Positions 60,781 through 64,000 of a stretch of DNA of 64,000 nt are shown piece by piece. The notes beneath the pieces are model-generated. The model was given only the letters and a program-made list of their open reading frames with translations. It was not told where the DNA came from and ran no database searches. Both the position numbers and the translations under genes were made by a program. Within the stretch, counting starts at the first letter, position 1. Each line of letters begins with the position of its first letter. The DNA comes from Dillenia suffruticosa. Taxonomy: Eukaryota > Streptophyta > Magnoliopsida > Dilleniales > Dilleniaceae. The stretch covers positions 24,047,947 through 24,111,946 of the forward strand of contig JAVTVX010000015.1 in NCBI GenBank assembly GCA_033439265.1. Direction: 5' to 3'.

Positions 60781-61939
60781 ACATTGAAAGTTCCATTGTC
60801 TCGAGCCTTGTTCCAAGCCATAGAGAGAATTTTGCAGTATTGCTGTCCAACTGCGAGAAAGTTGAAAGCAAATAAAAGATGACTCACAGAAACATAGAAA
60901 ATGGAATGAATTGTGCCTGAGTATGACTCGCCTTTTGATTCATTCCATAGAGTAACACTCCTTACCAGCATCATTAATATCATTTATTATAAAATAAAAT
61001 ATTGACAAGTGTCCTCACACATGATAATTCAAGAAACATAATAATATAAATCCACAACCACAACCATAAAAGAAAAAAAAAATGGTTTTTAAAAACTAAA
61101 AATACAGAGGCCCTTCCCTATATATGATCAGATCAAACTCTCACTCAAAAGGTATTACCAATAGACTCATTCTCCTAGCATCTGCCTGTATCTGAAAAGG
61201 GAAATATAATTATGGGGGTAAGCACCCATGCTCTGTGCAGAATTAAATTAGCTTGTTGAAAGAGTATATGACAAATAATCTTCCAAAATTCGAGGAAACC
61301 CACAAAGAAGTTATATCAATAATTCAAAAGTTATAATTCTTGAATACTAAAAAAAATGTTAGAAAAAAGAGGGAGGACATAATTTTTTATGTGCAATTTT
61401 CTCTTATTCTGAGATCTATTTATAGACCCAAAAGTGTTCTAGAGTGTCACCGTTTTCAAAGCTTGAAAGCTTGGAAGGGCTTAATCCTGGTGCTCACGTA
61501 GGCAAAGTATAAATGTTTTATATGCACGTTATTTAAACAAATTTCGAATTTCATATATATCCTTAAAAAGGTACTAACAAACATATATATCTAAACAAAG
61601 TGTCCTATTGATTGCCCTACAATCACATATAAAATTTGTTTTTCTCATTAAACTTCTTATTGATTGATATAACTAGAGAAGTTGAGTTTTCACTAATGTT
61701 GATTAAATATTTGGTAATTAAGCAGTCATGGATTTAAGCCCATATTGCACTTTTTGAGAGACATTTGGGTAAAAGCATATGCAAAGTAATCAATGGATTT
61801 CACGTATACAATTAATTTTGCACTACGAGTTATCAATTATCTGATATAACTGTCTTAAAGTTAATATGTCTAGATTTCACATTATAAATTTAACTCAATA
61901 CTCTACATACATAGTTACTTTATAATCACAGTACGACAA

Positions 61940-62160
61940 GAGAGTCGGCATATGTCGTGACCATAAATCTATATCAAGTAGGAGATTTCTTAGCCAATCT
62001 GTCTCTTTGCCGGTAGCTACTAGGGTTATGAATTGTTTTTCCATGGTTGAATCACTAATACAAGTATGCTTCTTTACTAATACAATTCTTCTTTACATGC
62101 ATCTCCGGCTAGTATAAAAACCAAATCGAATATAGAGCTGTTGTCACTTACACTAATTAT
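61940..62160 (-). mobile_element. Copia pol (RNase H) fragment
   Basis: The minus strand reads KKHTCISDSTMEKQFITLVA, TGKETDWLRNLLLDIDLW, the core of a Copia RNase H of a second type (usual TMEAEFIALxxAxKEAxWLRxLL). Only this part is recognisable; about 61000-61900 may include its degraded 3' region. Broken. Confidence 0.7.
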
Positions 62161-63068
62161 TCAACTTTTAGCACCTAAGGCATTTGTTATAAAACGATTT
62201 CAGATTAGTATTTCTTTTTTAGGTAACAAAGAATGCAACTTATCCATTTTCAATATTCAATACGAGAAGTATTTGTATATTTGGTTAGTTTATCAACCGC
62301 AAATAAAATATCAAGAATAGTACAAATAGCATCAAATACATCAGATTGTCTATTGCACTAACATATTCTAATTGCACTGTTTTATATTAACTTGTAGTTG
62401 ACATTTTTGCATGATGCACAATATTCAATGGCCATATCCAAAATTCTTGTCCTAGGGAAAAACTAAACACTTCAATCAAATATGGTACTTTCACCTCGTG
62501 TGTCAAAGAGGAGGGAGGAAAGAGTATCACGACTTGGGGTTCCCTATTTTCTTGTTTAAATCCAATATCTTTTGTATACAATTATGTACATATATCAGGT
62601 CATCGAAGGTATGGAGGCTTAAGATACAAGGTCTTAAATTTAAGAAGAATTAGCTTTGTCTTGACCGAAAGATTATGATATAAAAGGTATTTCGTATCTT
62701 GATAGAAACAAAATATGAATAAAAAAGTCAAGAATTTTTTATCGGACGATACTAAAAGCTTCTATTTGAAAATCAGATCTCGAATTCAAATTTATTCCCT
62801 TCACTGCAACAATACCCTCTTTACCGACTATGATTAACTACATGTAAGCATTCACAGGAACGATATATGCTAAGTTGGAAATTGCAGAAATTTCAAAGAG
62901 ACAAATATTTATGCTTTCCTTAAGTAATAAAAACTACATAGAAGAAAGAAAATATTTTACCTTGTCCTTGATTACTATAAAGCAGACTGATAAACTTGCT
63001 ATGCAGTTCTTCTCCAAAGTAACAACTGCAATGTTGCTTCAAAATTATGGACCTACTCTACATCATAT
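62161..63068. other. AT-rich spacer
   Basis: No supported gene. Tracts near 62590-62720 resemble a degraded SINE head (ACAAGGTCTTAAATTTAAG), but too weakly to call. Confidence 0.4.
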
Positions 63069-63960
63069 CTCCAATTTTCTGGGTCACTCCAAGATGATTT
63101 GTGAGCTGCCTTTTCGGTCGCATTCAAGGATGTATATTTCCTCCAATCCTCAAGGGTGACTCTAAGGTCCTTAACCTTAGTGTTGTCTTCCATGGCCGCC
63201 TCCCTTAGCACCTTTTCAAGTTCGGTTTCTTTCTTTACCTGCGGAGCATTGACATTAATTCAAAAAATGACCATCTAGCTACATTAATGCTCTAAAGCAA
63301 ATTGAGGAAATGAGAAAATTAAGAAAGATGAGTATCATTACAAGTATGCTGTTGTCAAAGAATCATTCCAAGTATAGTTCAGCCCTTGATACCTCGTCTT
63401 ATAGTTAAGAAGATGATGCTATTTAGCGACGCAACAGCTGATAATTTTTAGGTTCATATCATCTCTAGTTTTGATCTTTATGAGTACTATTGGGAGAGGA
63501 AGTCCATTTCGATTCGCAATGAATAGCATAATTCTAGTTGAAATATAACAAGATCACGCTTATCACTGGTATGTCCTTAAATTACTTAAAAGAATAGCCC
63601 AAAAACTTGCTTACAAATTTCTTAAATTACTTTGTCTGCTATATATTTAGTTGTTCAAAACCAACACATAAAAAGAAGAGAAGGAAAGACTCCTTGTGGA
63701 AACATGAACCAACTAGCACATGCACCACATGACACGATCACAAACTAAGAAACTGCATACTGACCATGGAGGAGTAGAATCCGCGGCCAGAAAATAGGGA
63801 AGACAATGCAGAGGGGCCATTAAAGTAAGATGACAGTGGTAGAAGTTCAAAAGGGTTCGTTGAGTTGCAAAGAGCCGTGCATGAAATTGGAATCACTGAA
63901 CACAAAGCCCAATCTTAAGAACCAACCGGATAAGTATTTGACCCCCAGATTCAGGCCACT
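63069..63960 (-). pseudogene. GT77 (At4g15970-like) transferase pseudogene, copy 2
   Basis: Exon 1 remnant (about 63765-63960) preserves FELLPLSSYF and a splice donor (ATG-GTCAGT) where the intact gene has one, with at least one frameshift. The next piece (63238 to about 63069) begins at a proper acceptor with VKKETELEKVLREAAMEDN, then runs directly into KVKDLRVTLEDWRKYTSLNA and TEKAAHKSSWSDPENWR. In the intact gene these two parts are the start of exon 2 and the end of exon 3, so the DxD core and intron 2 have been deleted cleanly in frame, probably through a short ACAAxA match. The exon 3 donor GT is now AT and the expected NCR reads NWR. The cytosolic head lies near or beyond the window edge. 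It cannot act as a transferase. Confidence 0.82.
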
Positions 63961-64000
63961 TTTCGGCAATGCACCCACCTTTGCTGCAAAAGATCCCAAC

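Noticed and set aside
60777-60983. 68-codon open frame next to a Copia fragment
   Set aside because: It contains no RNase H or integrase phrase and no other recognisable motif.

Overview
The window looks like nuclear DNA of a dicotyledonous plant. It is AT-rich, its genes have spliced exons with GT-AG introns and plant-type protein families, it carries a canonical plant tRNA-Phe(GAA), and it is full of Ty1/Copia fossils, tRNA-derived SINEs and GA/CT microsatellites. I cannot name the species. All models were read by eye; splice sites were chosen by consensus and reading phase plus remembered family sequences, with no search.

Region 1 (1-7,040) is the first gene-bearing part. A single-exon GT31 galactosyltransferase-like gene (895-1767, +) faces an eight-exon ALA-interacting subunit (ALIS, CDC50 family) gene (3125-7012, -), the beta subunit of P4 lipid flippases. 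Region 2 (7.0-11.6 kb) holds a dispersed duplication of the ALIS upstream flank, SINEs, an unidentified coding remnant and a soluble epoxide hydrolase pseudogene.

Region 3 (11.97-40.67 kb) is a block of retroelement fossils. A Copia element of about 4.7 kb net (11972-27750, -) is split by a younger Copia element of about 11.1 kb (12896-23997, -). That nested element has LTRs near 1.9 kb and an extra ORF after pol, as Sirevirus-type elements do. A LanC-like (GCL) pseudogene fragment follows, then a third Copia element (28335-35916, +) holding about 3 kb of unassigned sequence, and a fourth Copia fossil (about 36520-40668, -).

Region 4 (40.7-64 kb) holds the tRNA-Phe gene with a BolA1-like pseudogene just downstream, local tandem duplications, and a small cluster of nucleotide-diphospho-sugar transferases of the GT77/At4g15970 type. 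One member is apparently intact (48801-52111, -, four exons, 370 codons) and two are internally deleted pseudogenes (about 46.4-46.7 and 63.07-63.96 kb). An orphan R2R3-MYB last exon (about 59.2-59.6 kb) and several Copia pol scraps lie between them.

No operon-like system or clear new biological system is present. The most distinctive signals are a palindromic GTCGAC-type motif array in the nested element's LTRs, repeated between its pol end and its extra ORF; the recurrent internal deletions in the GT77 copies; the divergent last exon of the ALIS gene; and a 40-bp LINE tail with perfect 15-bp target duplications.
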